A stretch of 64,000 nt of DNA. It comes from Hirudinaria manillensis (lineage: Eukaryota; Annelida; Clitellata; Hirudinida; Hirudinidae). This document shows positions 1 to 14,451 of this stretch, in pieces (position 1 is the stretch's first letter; each line of letters opens with the position of its first letter). The DNA lies in the NCBI GenBank assembly GCA_034509925.1, contig CM067526.1, positions 13,099,010 to 13,163,009 on the forward strand, given 5' to 3'. The position numbers and the translations under genes were made by a program. Under the pieces are notes generated by a model. It saw nothing but the letters and a program-made list of their open reading frames with translations. It had not been told where the DNA came from and made no database searches.

Positions 1-215
1 TTCCTTACTATTCCAAACCAAAGTCCAAATCTTTTTCGAGAATCCGCTAAGTATTCCTACTTAGACGTTAGAAACCATTCAGATTAGCTATGCTACTTGA
101 TTGTATGAATTTGAAACTACATGTAATGTTGGGATCTGGAAATGTTGGGAACTCGAAATAAATGATTCTTTCAACTTAGACTGCCAAATAAATTGTATTT
201 GAATGGAAATTAAAT

Positions 216-3007
216 CTAAATGAAATAAATGCTAACGCTAATAATGATGTTTAGAAGAAGAAAAATGTAGAAAGAGAGTCTGTCAATAATTAGAGCCAAT
301 TGTCTCCATTCGTTAGGAGCTGCTTTTGTTGAAGAAGGGAGAGTCAGCATTTCCAGGTGTTTGCGAATGTCGTCAAAAACGTTTTCCTTGTTCTGGGTAA
401 AAGTGCCGGTTCCATGCCCTTTACCCCCGGAAGATCCGGGAGAAAAAGGATCTCCTCGCTGAGACGGATCACTCCAGCCTTTGCTTTCCTGGGAAGCGTT
501 TGGCGTGGGAATAGTGAGAAACGAGACTTTTCTAACGACTGTGTTTAAAAGTATCTGCACAAAGATAAAATTTAGGTGTGGACTACTTAAGTTATGAAAT
601 CGATGGTCATTCTCCAACCTTTCTAATTATCTCAGGTACATTTTCCTCCGCCGAACTTTTAAAATGAAGATTACGAGTGATTAAGGATATGACAGTCGTC
701 ATAATTGCTAGTGATGTTGCGTACAGGAGATACGAGGCTGTTGAAAAGCTAACAACGTCAGAGAGATATTTTGAATGTGCTAATGTCATTGAGACTATTT
801 AATACATGAGTTGAACTGGTTCATCAGTTAGAATATTGCACAAGGCTTAAATTATAGAGTGAATGGAACTAAACAAAAAGGATTATTCGTGGATTATTAA
901 ACGCCGAGACAACCCACCTATGACAGGGACCTTGTTCAGACCTGGAGGAAGAAGTTGTTGAAGAATAAAATTCAAAAGGAAAATCATGCCCAGGACACAT
1001 CCAGCTGCAAAACATATAAGATTAATTTCAGATATTTTATAATTAATTTATGAATGTCAGTAATAATAAATAATAGATAATTGTTTTCTATTTGGTTAAA
1101 CGAATAACTATGATTAGCTCTTTCTTGAACTTTAAGTGGCAATTACTTTAATTTTGGCAAAATATAAACGACGGCGAAAATTAACTTGAATAAACCTGAA
1201 AGAAATCTTTGATTGTTCTCATGGGGAATCCAGAAAAGAGAGAGAGTTAGGAGTATGACGGAAATTGAAGGAACAATAACAAGGTAGTAGTGGTATGAAT
1301 AGTGTCTTTCTATGAAGACTGACAGTATCACGTAAGTAACATTCGTGTCTTTCCAAAAATAGTCTTCCGACTTAAACAGAATTTATATATCTCAGAGATA
1401 TAATTTAAATTTTCTTCAGAAAAGAAACAGAAAATACAGATCGGTTAACTACGATAATTGCAACAGTATTCGAAACCGAGCTTGCAAGCCATAAGCGCCA
1501 TCGGAAGGAGCACTATATAAATGGTTAAAGAACCACTGAGTGGTCTCAAGTGACTAAACTAAGCATTAAAAATCACCATTTTTTTTTCTTAGTGACGAAT
1601 GCTCTGACAAAAATTGGCGTATTAATCATTAACGATTGGACTCTTATCCCACCTCCACTATGCATTCTGTAACCGTCCATTCGTCCTGGAGAGAATAGCA
1701 AGTCCCTCCTTGCATAACTTTTTTCTCGGGATAAATGACATTTATATCCACGAGATTTTTATCGTAAACATCATGATGGAGATAGAAATGGCAGGTCTGC
1801 CTATCAAACGGGAATCGAGCGAAATCCATCCAGCAATAACTATTCATCCTTATTTGCATATTCAGCTCTACCTCGCCATTATAAGATATAGCTGCTTTAT
1901 TACCTTCTATATAAAAGCGGTCGCCTCGACTGAAAATTGACACAATTAAAGTTATTGGGATTATTGTATTAAGACAGGCAATGATTTTGATTGAAGCATC
2001 TTTTACATACTTATCCCAAAGCACTAAGTCTGGTGTCCAAATGGACCAACGATATTCATAAATCTTTTTGATACCTCCGTAATCGTCAGGATTCCACTTT
2101 AACCTGTGATCGTACCACATCTGAAATAATGTAAAACACTGTTACAAATTGTAGGTAAGATTTATAAGATATGGACTGCCTAATTGTTAAGATCTCGCCT
2201 GTTAGCACGATTTATTGGTTCTTTTCTAGAGCACCGACTCAATCATCTTATTGTGTATTAATTTGATGAGATTGTTAAAGAACGTTAAGAATCATCGTTG
2301 AGCTACTACCAGTTTACATTAACAGTTAGTACTTTTTTTATAATTACGATGTAGATATTAGTACGAACCTGATTAACAATTGTTTCCATCAAGATTGCAT
2401 TTTCTTTGTCATACTAGATGAAAATTGTAAAGTTGAAATCAGCCGCAATATTTCAAAAGACCTAACTGTTAGTTAAGTCGCCTAAAACTCGATTTATGAC
2501 TTCATGCTAAATAGATTTTTTTGTAGTTGTATTGTAAACTCAACTAAAAGATAATGATTAATCCTAATTATATGTTGATTTTTAACTTTTTGTGGCATTA
2601 AATGCTCAAAGATAAAAAATTCTCAAATTTAACAACATATGCTTAAATTGAAACAGACCACTTGTGCCACCACCACCCCGTAAAAACTGTAGTTGACTTG
2701 AACAGCCTGATTCAATCCGTGGAGAGGCCTCACTCTTTCGTTATAATTTGCATACAAGCACTTTCTCAACTCTGTTTCTCTATGCATACTTGAGTTTGAT
2801 TGAAAACCTTGACAAACACTGTCGTTGGATTGACCAGAACCTGGTAAAAGAACCAAATTTCTAAAAGTACGAGACATGCTGGATTATTGTTACATTTCAA
2901 TTGACATAAATAAAACATGGAAAACTCAATTAAAGAAAATTCAAAACTTGTCATTCACATAGGTTTCCTAGCGTTCCAAACGTCAGTAAAAAGAGCAGAA
3001 TCATCAT
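216..3007 (-). CDS. nicotinic receptor-like Cys-loop channel subunit, copy A
   Basis: Pentameric ligand-gated ion channel subunit of the plasma membrane, 460 residues in nine exons: 3007-2959, 2840-2659, 2413-2369, 2120-2011, 1929-1653, 1370-1196, 1004-918, 737-619 and 554-216. The 45- and 110-base third and fourth exons match the classical nicotinic receptor exon pattern. A signal peptide (MMILLFLLTFGTLG) is followed by the ligand domain with loop D motif WYDHRLKWNP (residues 94-103), loop A (WTPDLVLWDN), the 13-residue Cys-loop (C161-C175), TM1 (about 246-268), TM2 (about 277-297), TM3 (309-330), a long cytoplasmic loop, and the amphipathic helix plus TM4 ending the protein (EWRQLALIIDRL). 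Odd points: no vicinal Cys pair in loop C, Asp instead of the loop B tryptophan, and NNQR where cation channels carry GEK. The ligand is unknown. Copy B at 4129-6916 is nearly identical. Confidence 0.9.
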
Positions 3008-4128
3008 TGTTCGTCAAATTATGGCTGTATTTATCATAAAATCTTTATAAACTCAAGTCAGACAGCATGTTGACGTAGAATATAAGTGAGGCCGACTGAG
3101 ACAAGCGTAACATGACGCCCCCCAAAGGGTACACGCTCTTCATATCGAAGTCCAATAATGGCTGTATGATTCTGTTCATCTTTCTTTCTCCTTCAGTTCA
3201 TTTAACTGACCAATAAGCAAGTTCATTTAAGTAATATCGGTTTAATATCGGATATGTTACTAATAAGATTTGAATCTGCAAAGCACATTGTTTGGAATTG
3301 TTTGTAAATTTTTATTTGCTCTTCATCCAGTGTCATCTTTCTAATACCCTTAACACTAAGAACCCAATCACATCTTGATCAATAACTCACGATCAAGTAT
3401 GAACATTATTAAATCCGATCCTCGGAATAAGCAAATATGCAATTAATAGGCTAATTATTACGAATATCGAATGGACCGTTCTGTACAGGCGTAAGCACAA
3501 AGAAGGGAGTTACTGAGGAAGTCTCCAAGAAGACCAAGAAAACCACTAAGTACCAGAGGGCTATCACTGGAGCTAGCTTGGCTGACATTATGATATTATG
3601 ACATTGATTGTGTTTTCTTCTATTTCCTTCCTTTCAGCCATAATCATGTTTTCTAAGAAGTTCAACATGCCTGTAGAAGAGGAAAGATTTCTATGATGCG
3701 TTGTCAGACGTTGCATCTGGCTTGGAATGTTCTTGATTACAGGCTCATTGAGAACTTTATGGAATAATATTTTACTCGGTGGACATTTCAAGTATTTGTC
3801 TTGACTTCCAATAAACGAACGTAGTTCCATGTCGATTCACATTTACTTAATTTTGTATTTCCTAAATTTGGAAACTGACAACTTCTCTCAAATATTTCAA
3901 CAAAGAGCAATTTGAGTTTTTTTAATGATTTTTTCCTTACTATTCCACACCAAAGTCCAAATCTTTTTCGAGAATCCGCTAAGTATTCCTACTTAGATTT
4001 TAGAAACCATTCAGATTAGCCATGCTACTTGATTGTAGGAATTTGAAACTAATGTTGGAATGAACTCGAAATAAATGATTCTTTCAACTTAGACTGCCAA
4101 ATAAATTGTATTTGAATGGAAATTAAAT
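3008..4128. other. spacer between receptor copies A and B
   Basis: From 3008 to about 3463 the sequence matches the upstream region of copy B (6917 to about 7337), so the duplication includes the putative promoter. About 3464-3920 is unique and holds the L24 fragment. From about 3930 to 4128 it repeats the 3' flank seen at 1-215. No other gene is supported. Confidence 0.6.
3470..3593 (+). pseudogene. RPL24: ribosomal protein L24 (eL24) fragment
   Basis: In one frame this reads WTVLYRRKHK, and after a one-base shift GVTEEVSKKTKKTTKYQRAI followed by TGASLADIM. This matches the central part of animal ribosomal protein L24. The frames differ by one extra A in the run at about 3497-3500, so the piece cannot be read through as it stands. 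No upstream or downstream L24 sequence was found nearby, so it looks like a fragment of a processed or duplicated copy. It lies in the only unique stretch between receptor copies A and B, on the opposite strand to them. A real spliced exon is less likely because of the frame break and the lack of flanking exons. Confidence 0.7.
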
Positions 4129-6916
4129 CTAAATGAAATAAATGCTAACGCTAATAATGATGTTTAGAAGAAGAAAAATGTAGAAAGAGAGTCTGTCAAT
4201 AATTAGAGCCAATTGTCTCCATTCGTTAGGAGCTGCTTTTGTTGAAGAAGGGAGAGTCAGCATTTCCAGGTGTTTGCGAATGTCGTCAAAAACGTTTTCC
4301 TTGTTCTGGGTAAAAGTGCCGGTTCCATGCCCTTTACCCCCGGAAGATCCGGGAGAAAAAGGATCTCCTCGCTGAGACGGCTCACTCCAGCCTTTGCTTT
4401 CCTGGGAAGCGTTTGGCGTGGGAATAGTGAGAAACGAGACTTTTCTAACGACTGTGTTTAAAAGTATCTGCACAAAGATAAAATTTAGGCGTGGACTACT
4501 TAAGTTATGAAATCGATGGTCATTCTCCAACCTTTCTAATTATCTCAGGTATACTTTCCTCCGCCGAACTTTTAAAATGAAGATTACGAGTGATTAAGGA
4601 TATGACAGTCGTCATAATTGCTAGTGATGTTGCGTACAGGAGATACGAGGCTGTTGAAAAGCTAACAACGTCAGAGAGATATTTTGAATGTGCTAATGCC
4701 ATTGAGACTATTTAATACATGAGTTGAATTGGTTCATTAGTTAGAATATTGCACAAGGCTTAAATTATAGAGTGAATGGAACTAAACAAAAAGGATTATT
4801 CGTGTATTATTAAACGCCGAGACAACTCACCTATGACAGGGACCTTGTCCAGACCTGGAGGAAGAAGTTGTTGAAGAATAAAATTCAAAAGGAAAATCAT
4901 GCCCAGGACACATCCAGCTGCAAAACATATAAGATTAATTTCAGATATTTTATAATTAATTTATGAATGTTAGTAGTAATAAATAATAGATAATTGTTTT
5001 CTATTTGGTTAAACGAATAACTATGATTAGCTCTTTCTTGAACTTTAAGTGGCAATTACTTTAATTTTGGCAAAATATAAACGACGGCGAAAATTAACTT
5101 GAATAAACCTGAAAGAAATCTTTGATTGTTCTCATGGGGTATCCAGAAAAGAGAGAGAGTTAGGAGTATGACGGAAACTGAAGGAACAATAACAAGGTAG
5201 TAGTGGTATGAATAGTGTCTTTCTATGAAGACTGACAGTTTCACGTAAGAAATATTCATGTCTTTCCAAAAAAAGTCTCCCGTCTTAAACAGAATTTATA
5301 TGTCTCAGAGATATAATTTAAATTTTCTTCAGAAAAGAAACAGAAAATACAGATCGGTTAACTACGATAATTGCAACAGTATTCGAAACCGAGCTTGCAA
5401 GCCATAAGCGCCATCGGAAGGAGCACTATATAAATGGTTAAAGAACCACTGAGTGGTCTCAAGTGACTAAACTAAGCTTTAAAAATCACCAATTTTATTT
5501 TTTTTTCTTAGTGACGAAAGCTCTGACAAAAATTGGCGTATTAATCATTAACGATTGGACTCTTATCCCACCTCCACTGTGCATTGTGTAACCGTCCATT
5601 CGTCCTGGAGAGAATAGCAAGTCCCTCCTTGCATAACTTTTTTCTCGGGATAAATGACATTTATATCCACGAGATTTTTATCGTAAACATCATGATGGAG
5701 ATAGAAATGGCAGGTCTGCCTATCAAACGGGAATCGAGCGAAATCCATCCAGCAATAACTATTCATCCTTATTTGCATATTCAGCTCTACCTCGCCATTA
5801 TAAGATATAGCTGCTTTATTACCTTCTATATAAAAACGGTCGCCTCGACTGAAAATTGACACAATTAAAGTTATTGGGATTATTGTATTAAGACAGGTAA
5901 TGAATTTGATGGAAGCATCTTTTACATACTTATCCCAAAACGCTAAGTCTGGTGTCCAAATGTACCAACGATATTCATAAATCTTTTTGATACCTCCGTA
6001 ATCGTCAGGATTCCACTTTAACCTGTGATCGTACCACATCTGAAATAATGTAAAACACTGTTACAAATTGTAGGTAAGATTTATAAGATATGGACTGCCT
6101 AATTCTTAAGATCTCGCCTGTTAGCACGATTTATTGGTCCATTTCTAGAGCACCGACTTAATCATCTTATTGTGTATTAATTTGATGAGATTGTTAAAGA
6201 ACGTTTTGAATTAACGTTGAGCTACTACCAGCTTAAATTAACAGTTAGTACTATTTTATAATTACGATGTAAATATTAGTACGAACCTGATTAACAATTG
6301 TTTCCATCAAGATTGCATTTTCTTTGTCATACTAGATTAAAATTGTAAAGTTGAATTCAGCCGCAATATTTCTAAAGACCTAATTATTACTTAAATCGCC
6401 TAAAACTCGATTTATGACTTCATGCTAAATAGATTTTTTTTAATTGTATTGTAAACTCAACTAAAAGGTAATGATTAATCCTAATTATATGTTGATTTTT
6501 AACTTTTTGTGGCATTAAATGATCAAAAATTCTCAAGTTTAACAACATATGCTTAAATTGAAACAGACCACTTGTGCCACCGCCACCCCGTAAAAACTGA
6601 AGTTGACTTGAACAGCCTGATTCAATCCGTGGAGAGGCCTCACTCTTTCGTTATAATTTGCATACAAGCACTTTCTCAACTCTGTTTCTCTATGCATACT
6701 TGAGTTTGATTGAAAACCTTGACAAACACTGTCGTTGGATTGACCAGAACCTGGTAAAAGAACCAAATTTCTAAAAGTACGAGACATGCTGGATTATTGT
6801 TACTTTCAATTGACATAAATAAAACATAGAAAACTCAATTAAAGAAAATTCAAAACTTGTCATTCACATAGGTTTCCTAGCGTTCCAAACGTCAGTAAAA
6901 AGAGCAGAATCATCAT
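4129..6916 (-). CDS. nicotinic receptor-like Cys-loop channel subunit, copy B
   Basis: Near-identical tandem copy of the gene at 216-3007, with the same nine-exon structure: 6916-6868, 6750-6569, 6331-6287, 6039-5930, 5848-5572, 5283-5109, 4917-4831, 4650-4532 and 4467-4129 (460 residues). Domains are the same: signal peptide, Cys-loop, four TM segments. The TM segments and cytoplasmic loop are almost unchanged from copy A. Most protein differences fall at the start of exon 6, the loop C position (TGDFFWKDMN here, SEDYFWKDTN in A), plus a few in exons 2, 4, 5 and 8. Like copy A it lacks the vicinal cysteines, the loop B tryptophan and the GEK pore motif. All splice sites and the frame are intact, so it is probably functional. 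Confidence 0.9.
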
Positions 6917-7661
6917 TGTTCGTCAAATTATGGCTGTATTTATCATAAAATTTTTATAACCTCAAGTCAGACAGCATGTTGACGTAGAATATAAGTGAGG
7001 CCGACTGAGACAAGCGTAACATGACGCCCCCCAAAGGGTAGACGCTCTTCATATCGAAGTCCAATAATGGCTGTATGTTCATCTTTCTTTCTCCTTCAGT
7101 TCATTTAAATGATCAATACGTAAGTTCGTTTAAGTAATATCGGATAAGTTACTACTTAACATTGTTTGGAATTGTTTGTACATTTTTATTTGCTCTTCAT
7201 CCAGTGTCATCTTTCTAATACCCTTAAAACTAAAAACCCAATCACATCTTGATCAATAACTCCCGACCAAATATGAACATTATTAAATCCTTATCCTCGA
7301 AAGAGGCAAATATACAATTATTAGGGTAATTATTACCTACAGTCTTTTTTAATTTGTTCTCTATTTAAAGTTTAATGGTCGCACTCAAACATTTATCCTA
7401 ATACGGCTGTATAATTCAGAATAAATTCGACTACAAAGTAAAGCCTATATTCAGTACCTATGTGAACTAAGAAGGCATAGAAATGCATTCCATCAATATC
7501 ATTGAACCATCAACAGTAACAAGACCACGTAAAGTAACAACACAAATTGACTTCATTAGATTTTATTATGATCCTGTCTAATGTTTCTAATATCGTGACA
7601 ACAATAACTGAAACTGTTGTTTAATGATAAAATAAAAGTAACTTTTTTTTTAAAACGCATT
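6917..7661. other. spacer between receptor copies B and C
   Basis: Up to about 7337 this repeats the upstream flank of copy A (3008 to about 3463). After that it is unique AT-rich sequence. I see no gene or RNA motif in it. Confidence 0.55.
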
Positions 7662-10388
7662 TTAATGAGCGTAAATGGTAGTGCTGATGATGATGTTAAG
7701 AACAAAAAATATGTAAAAGCAAAGTCTATCAACGATGAGAGCCAACTCTTTCCATTCGTTGACAACTTTGTAAGACGGGTTGGCCAAAACTACCAAATGT
7801 TTGCGAATGCTCTCCAAAAGTTTCTCCGTGTTTTTTCCGAAAGCTGTGGTTCCACTTCCTCCAGATCCGGGGGAAAATGGGTCTCCTCCTCGATGGACCG
7901 GTTCGCTCCAGGCTTTATTTTCCAAAGAGGCATTTGGCATCGAGATGAATGGGTTTATGCTGGAAAAGGTTGCCCGTACAACGATCAAGTTGAACAGAAA
8001 CTGGTGGGAAATCGTAGAGAAGATATCTCAACAAATATTGGTATTAATATCAGATACTACCGTTGATTTCCGGATATGGTCGATATATTTTAAATATCAC
8101 AAATGTAGTAAATTCTCGAAAATATGTTACCTTTTTAAGTATATCTGGAACTGCGCCCTCCTTTGGATCTTTTGAATGGAGATTGTAGGTGATTATCGAT
8201 ATTACGAGAATTATAACCAACAGAATGATGGAGTAGAGAAGATATGAAGCTGTTGAGGGAAAAAGTCATAAAATTTGAACATTAAATTAGATATTTTCGC
8301 CTGAAAACAAATCGATTAATTGGTTGTAAGTTTTAATAACCAGATTGCTAATATTTTTAGTTACTCAGTAATAGTGATTCATATTAATAAATTTTTCTTC
8401 AATTCTTCATTTAGCCAGTAATACTTCAGTTTTAGTTTTATTCCCTAAAGAGACCTCTCAAAAGTTTAACAATCCTTGGTGTCAACCGTTTTAATCAAAG
8501 TTTTGATTCCAACCTACTACTGGAACTTCACCAATACCAGATGGAAGGAATTGTTGAAGAATAAAATTCATCAGCATGATTAAAAAGAGCATGGCTCCAG
8601 CTGAAAGAGCATTTATTATATATAAATTTTAAGGATGAATTCGCTATAGTCTGTCGAATAATCAGCTAATAATTACAGATTTGATGGGGAGCCAATTCAT
8701 TTAATAGTCTTTGGATTTCAGAAAATTATCACCTGTTGCATTAATTAAACTCTGGATAAAAAAGAAGACTCACCCGCTGCAAATCGCTGGTTGCTTTCAT
8801 GAGGAAGCCACAGAAGCGACAGAGTAAATAGAACTACCAGAACCGAAGGGACTACGATTAGATAATAGTGGTATGAATACTGTCTTTCCATACTTATTCG
8901 CAGGGATATGTACGACATGTTTAGATTTGTCCAAGATGATTTTTCTACCTTTAATACAAATTACAAGGTACAATTTACAATAATAAAAATTACTCTGACA
9001 CGATTCACGCGAATGTCGAATCGCATATTTTCCGAACCGATATTGAAATTCACTCGGGCACTTTTCACTGGTTTGTTTACAATTATTGAAATACAACCGA
9101 GCACATATGTTCATATGGAAGACGACTAAAGCAAAGCCACTACGAAATTAGGTATAATGAAGTCTATGAAAGCAACTAACCTGTACGTAGCATTCCAATA
9201 CTTTCCATTCGGCATGAATAGAATAGCAGGATCCTTCCGACATTTTATTCTCGGTTGGATAAACGATGCTCGTGTTAACCAGAGATGTATCGTAAACCTG
9301 ATGCTGGAATTCGAAGTAACAATTCTGTTTATCGAAAGGAAACTTAGTGTGGTCCAACCAGCAGTAAGCACTGAGTCTTGTCTGGGTGAACCACTCGACT
9401 ACTCCTGTGTAGGATATCATTGCCTTTTTTCCTTCTACGATGGTCCCGGTGCTATCACGACTGTTAATATGTCAATTATGAGTCATGTAAAAGTTTACAA
9501 GTAATAAGTATAATAATTGCCCATAAAATTTTATATAAAGCTATGCACTTGTCCCAAACGGTCAATTCAGGATGCCAAATACTCCAGTAGTTAACGAAAG
9601 CCTTTTGAATGTTATCATAAGCGCTTGTGTTCCATGTTAATCTTTCGTCATACCAGCTCTGAATAATAATTACAAGTTTATTAATGTAGGATCGTTGGGA
9701 GCATAACTTATTTTACTTATTTCAAAGTATTGTTATGATGCAATAGCAATATAGAACCGCTCTGTAGAAATTTGTTAATATATTCAAAATAAGTATGAAA
9801 AATTGGTGATGGAATAACTTGTTCGATGTATGTCTCCAGTGATACAACATTTTCCTTGTCGTACTATTTTAAAAAAAAAAGTTAATTTGAGATTGTTATA
9901 TTAGTAAATATTATCAGAGTTTTGCTTATTCTAACTATGCTCCAATTGTGAAGACATGACGTTCGAGCTAGCGAAATGACCAATTTACTAACAATTTTAA
10001 TTATTCTACAATAAATTAACGTTTATTTAATGAACACTCTGTTACATTAAACTGGTGAACGATTAAAAACTGGAGATCTCACCACTTGTGCCACGGCCAC
10101 AGCGTAGAAGCTTACGTTGACCTGCACTGGCCGACCTGATGCGGTAGCTGGTTTCACCGAATCCCTGTAGTTAGTATGCAAACATTCTTGCAATTGAATC
10201 TCTTTTGATGTGTTTTTGTCGCCAAAGAAGCCTTGGCAAACATTTTCTCCAGAACCTAATAAAGAAGTGAATCAATATGAATGAGCAAGCTCACAATTTC
10301 CCATTGAAGTCAAGACATGAACTTTGCAAATATTTCTGAACTCACACAAAGTAGTCAAAGTTCCAAGCAGCACTAGCACTCTTAGCAT
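7662..10388 (-). CDS. nicotinic receptor-like Cys-loop channel subunit, copy C (divergent)
   Basis: Third member of the array, 456 residues, with exons 10388-10346, 10255-10083, 9863-9819, 9658-9549, 9460-9181, 8948-8774, 8600-8514, 8249-8131 and 8000-7662. Intron positions and phases equal those of copies A and B, so all three derive from one gene, but the protein is clearly more diverged. It has signal peptide MLRVLVLLGTLTTLC, loop D motif SWYDERLTWN, Cys-loop CWLDHTKFPFDKQNC, TM1, TM2 (FAAAGAMLFLIMLMNFILQQ), TM3, and a C-terminal helix plus TM4 (EWKELALIVDRLCFYIFFVL). It shares the family oddities: no vicinal Cys pair, Gln at the loop B tryptophan position, NQR instead of GEK before TM2, and a C-x11-C pair (CYSIHAEWKVLEC) kept in all three copies. 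Confidence 0.88.
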
Positions 10389-11492
10389 AATAATTTTAGA
10401 TAAAGTATTAATTTCCATAAGTTCTTCGAGCTCATCGAAGGGGTCAACTAATGTCGTATTAGTCGATCTGTGAATGATAAGAAACGTTCACAACGCCCAC
10501 AAAACAAGGATAACAAATCAAAGTCGAAGTCCAACAGCAGAATCTCAAATCGCTCTAAATCTATTTCCTAACCCAGTCTGCTTCGACCTGTCTGGTTATC
10601 ATCATTAGATACGCAAGGACCAAGATTCTACCCACTTCATCAAGAAACCCGTTCCTGCGATCAAACTTTCCTCTTACGAAAGAGATCCTTACCACAAAGA
10701 GAACAAGCGAATCCTTAGTGGGTACACCAATGCAAGAAGTATTGGAATTGGCCTAAATGTTACAAGCACCGACTCGCCGAGATTTTAAAATTGGTCAAAT
10801 TTGACCAAAATTGGGACTTTGTCACATAATAATAATAAGTCTTTTAGGCAACGTACCGAGGAAGTTAGGGTCACCCGTCCCAAACCCACTACAACCAAGA
10901 CAATGAATGCAGGCACCCACAGATACCTCCTTGCTAATAGAACAGGTCTCCCCAGAACTTCAGAGGCAAGTGCCATTCTCATTCCCACAATTCCCACCTT
11001 TCAGACAGAGTTCCAAACCATTAAATTTTAATCCACTTCTCAGACATATCATAAATATCATTTACTTGCTTCACTCACCACCATGTATCCATCAATTTGT
11101 ACCATTATAGGAAAAATTAAAAACAAAATTCAGCGCCCCTGTAACCCACTTGCACGACGCTACATAAATGACATATTATTATTAAAGCTCATGCAGGTTC
11201 TAATGAGCCACCAACTGGAAATCACTAGAGATAGGTTTGCCCCTTGCCAGGATTCCTCATTATTTCCAGCATGCATGCAAGTGCTCAGAAAACTCAAAAT
11301 GCACACTAAACAACAAACAAAACTAAGAAAAACACCCAAAATATTTTCACTTCCTGGAAGTATAATAAAAGGCTTCATCTATTTCGGAATCCAAAGGAAC
11401 AAATCTTTGCCAAACCTCCAGTCCAAATAGTGCACATGCATCGTATGCACCAACAAGTACAAAAAAAATGTGTCAGTTACAGAATAACCACA
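10389..11492. other. intergenic stretch between receptor copy C and TUFM
   Basis: No gene is recognised. A plus-strand frame at about 10608-10786, preceded by an AG acceptor-like site, reads in a polar, protein-like way and ends at a stop. Another short Ser/Lys-rich frame lies at about 10470-10570. Neither matches a family I know. The remainder is AT-rich, and the 3' UTR of the EF-Tu gene probably occupies its right end. Confidence 0.4.

Positions 11493-14451
<2,959 letters not shown>

Noticed and set aside
3588-3830. Minus-strand 80-codon ORF between receptor copies A and B
   Set aside because: No recognisable motif, no clear splice context, and it overlaps the L24 fragment edge.
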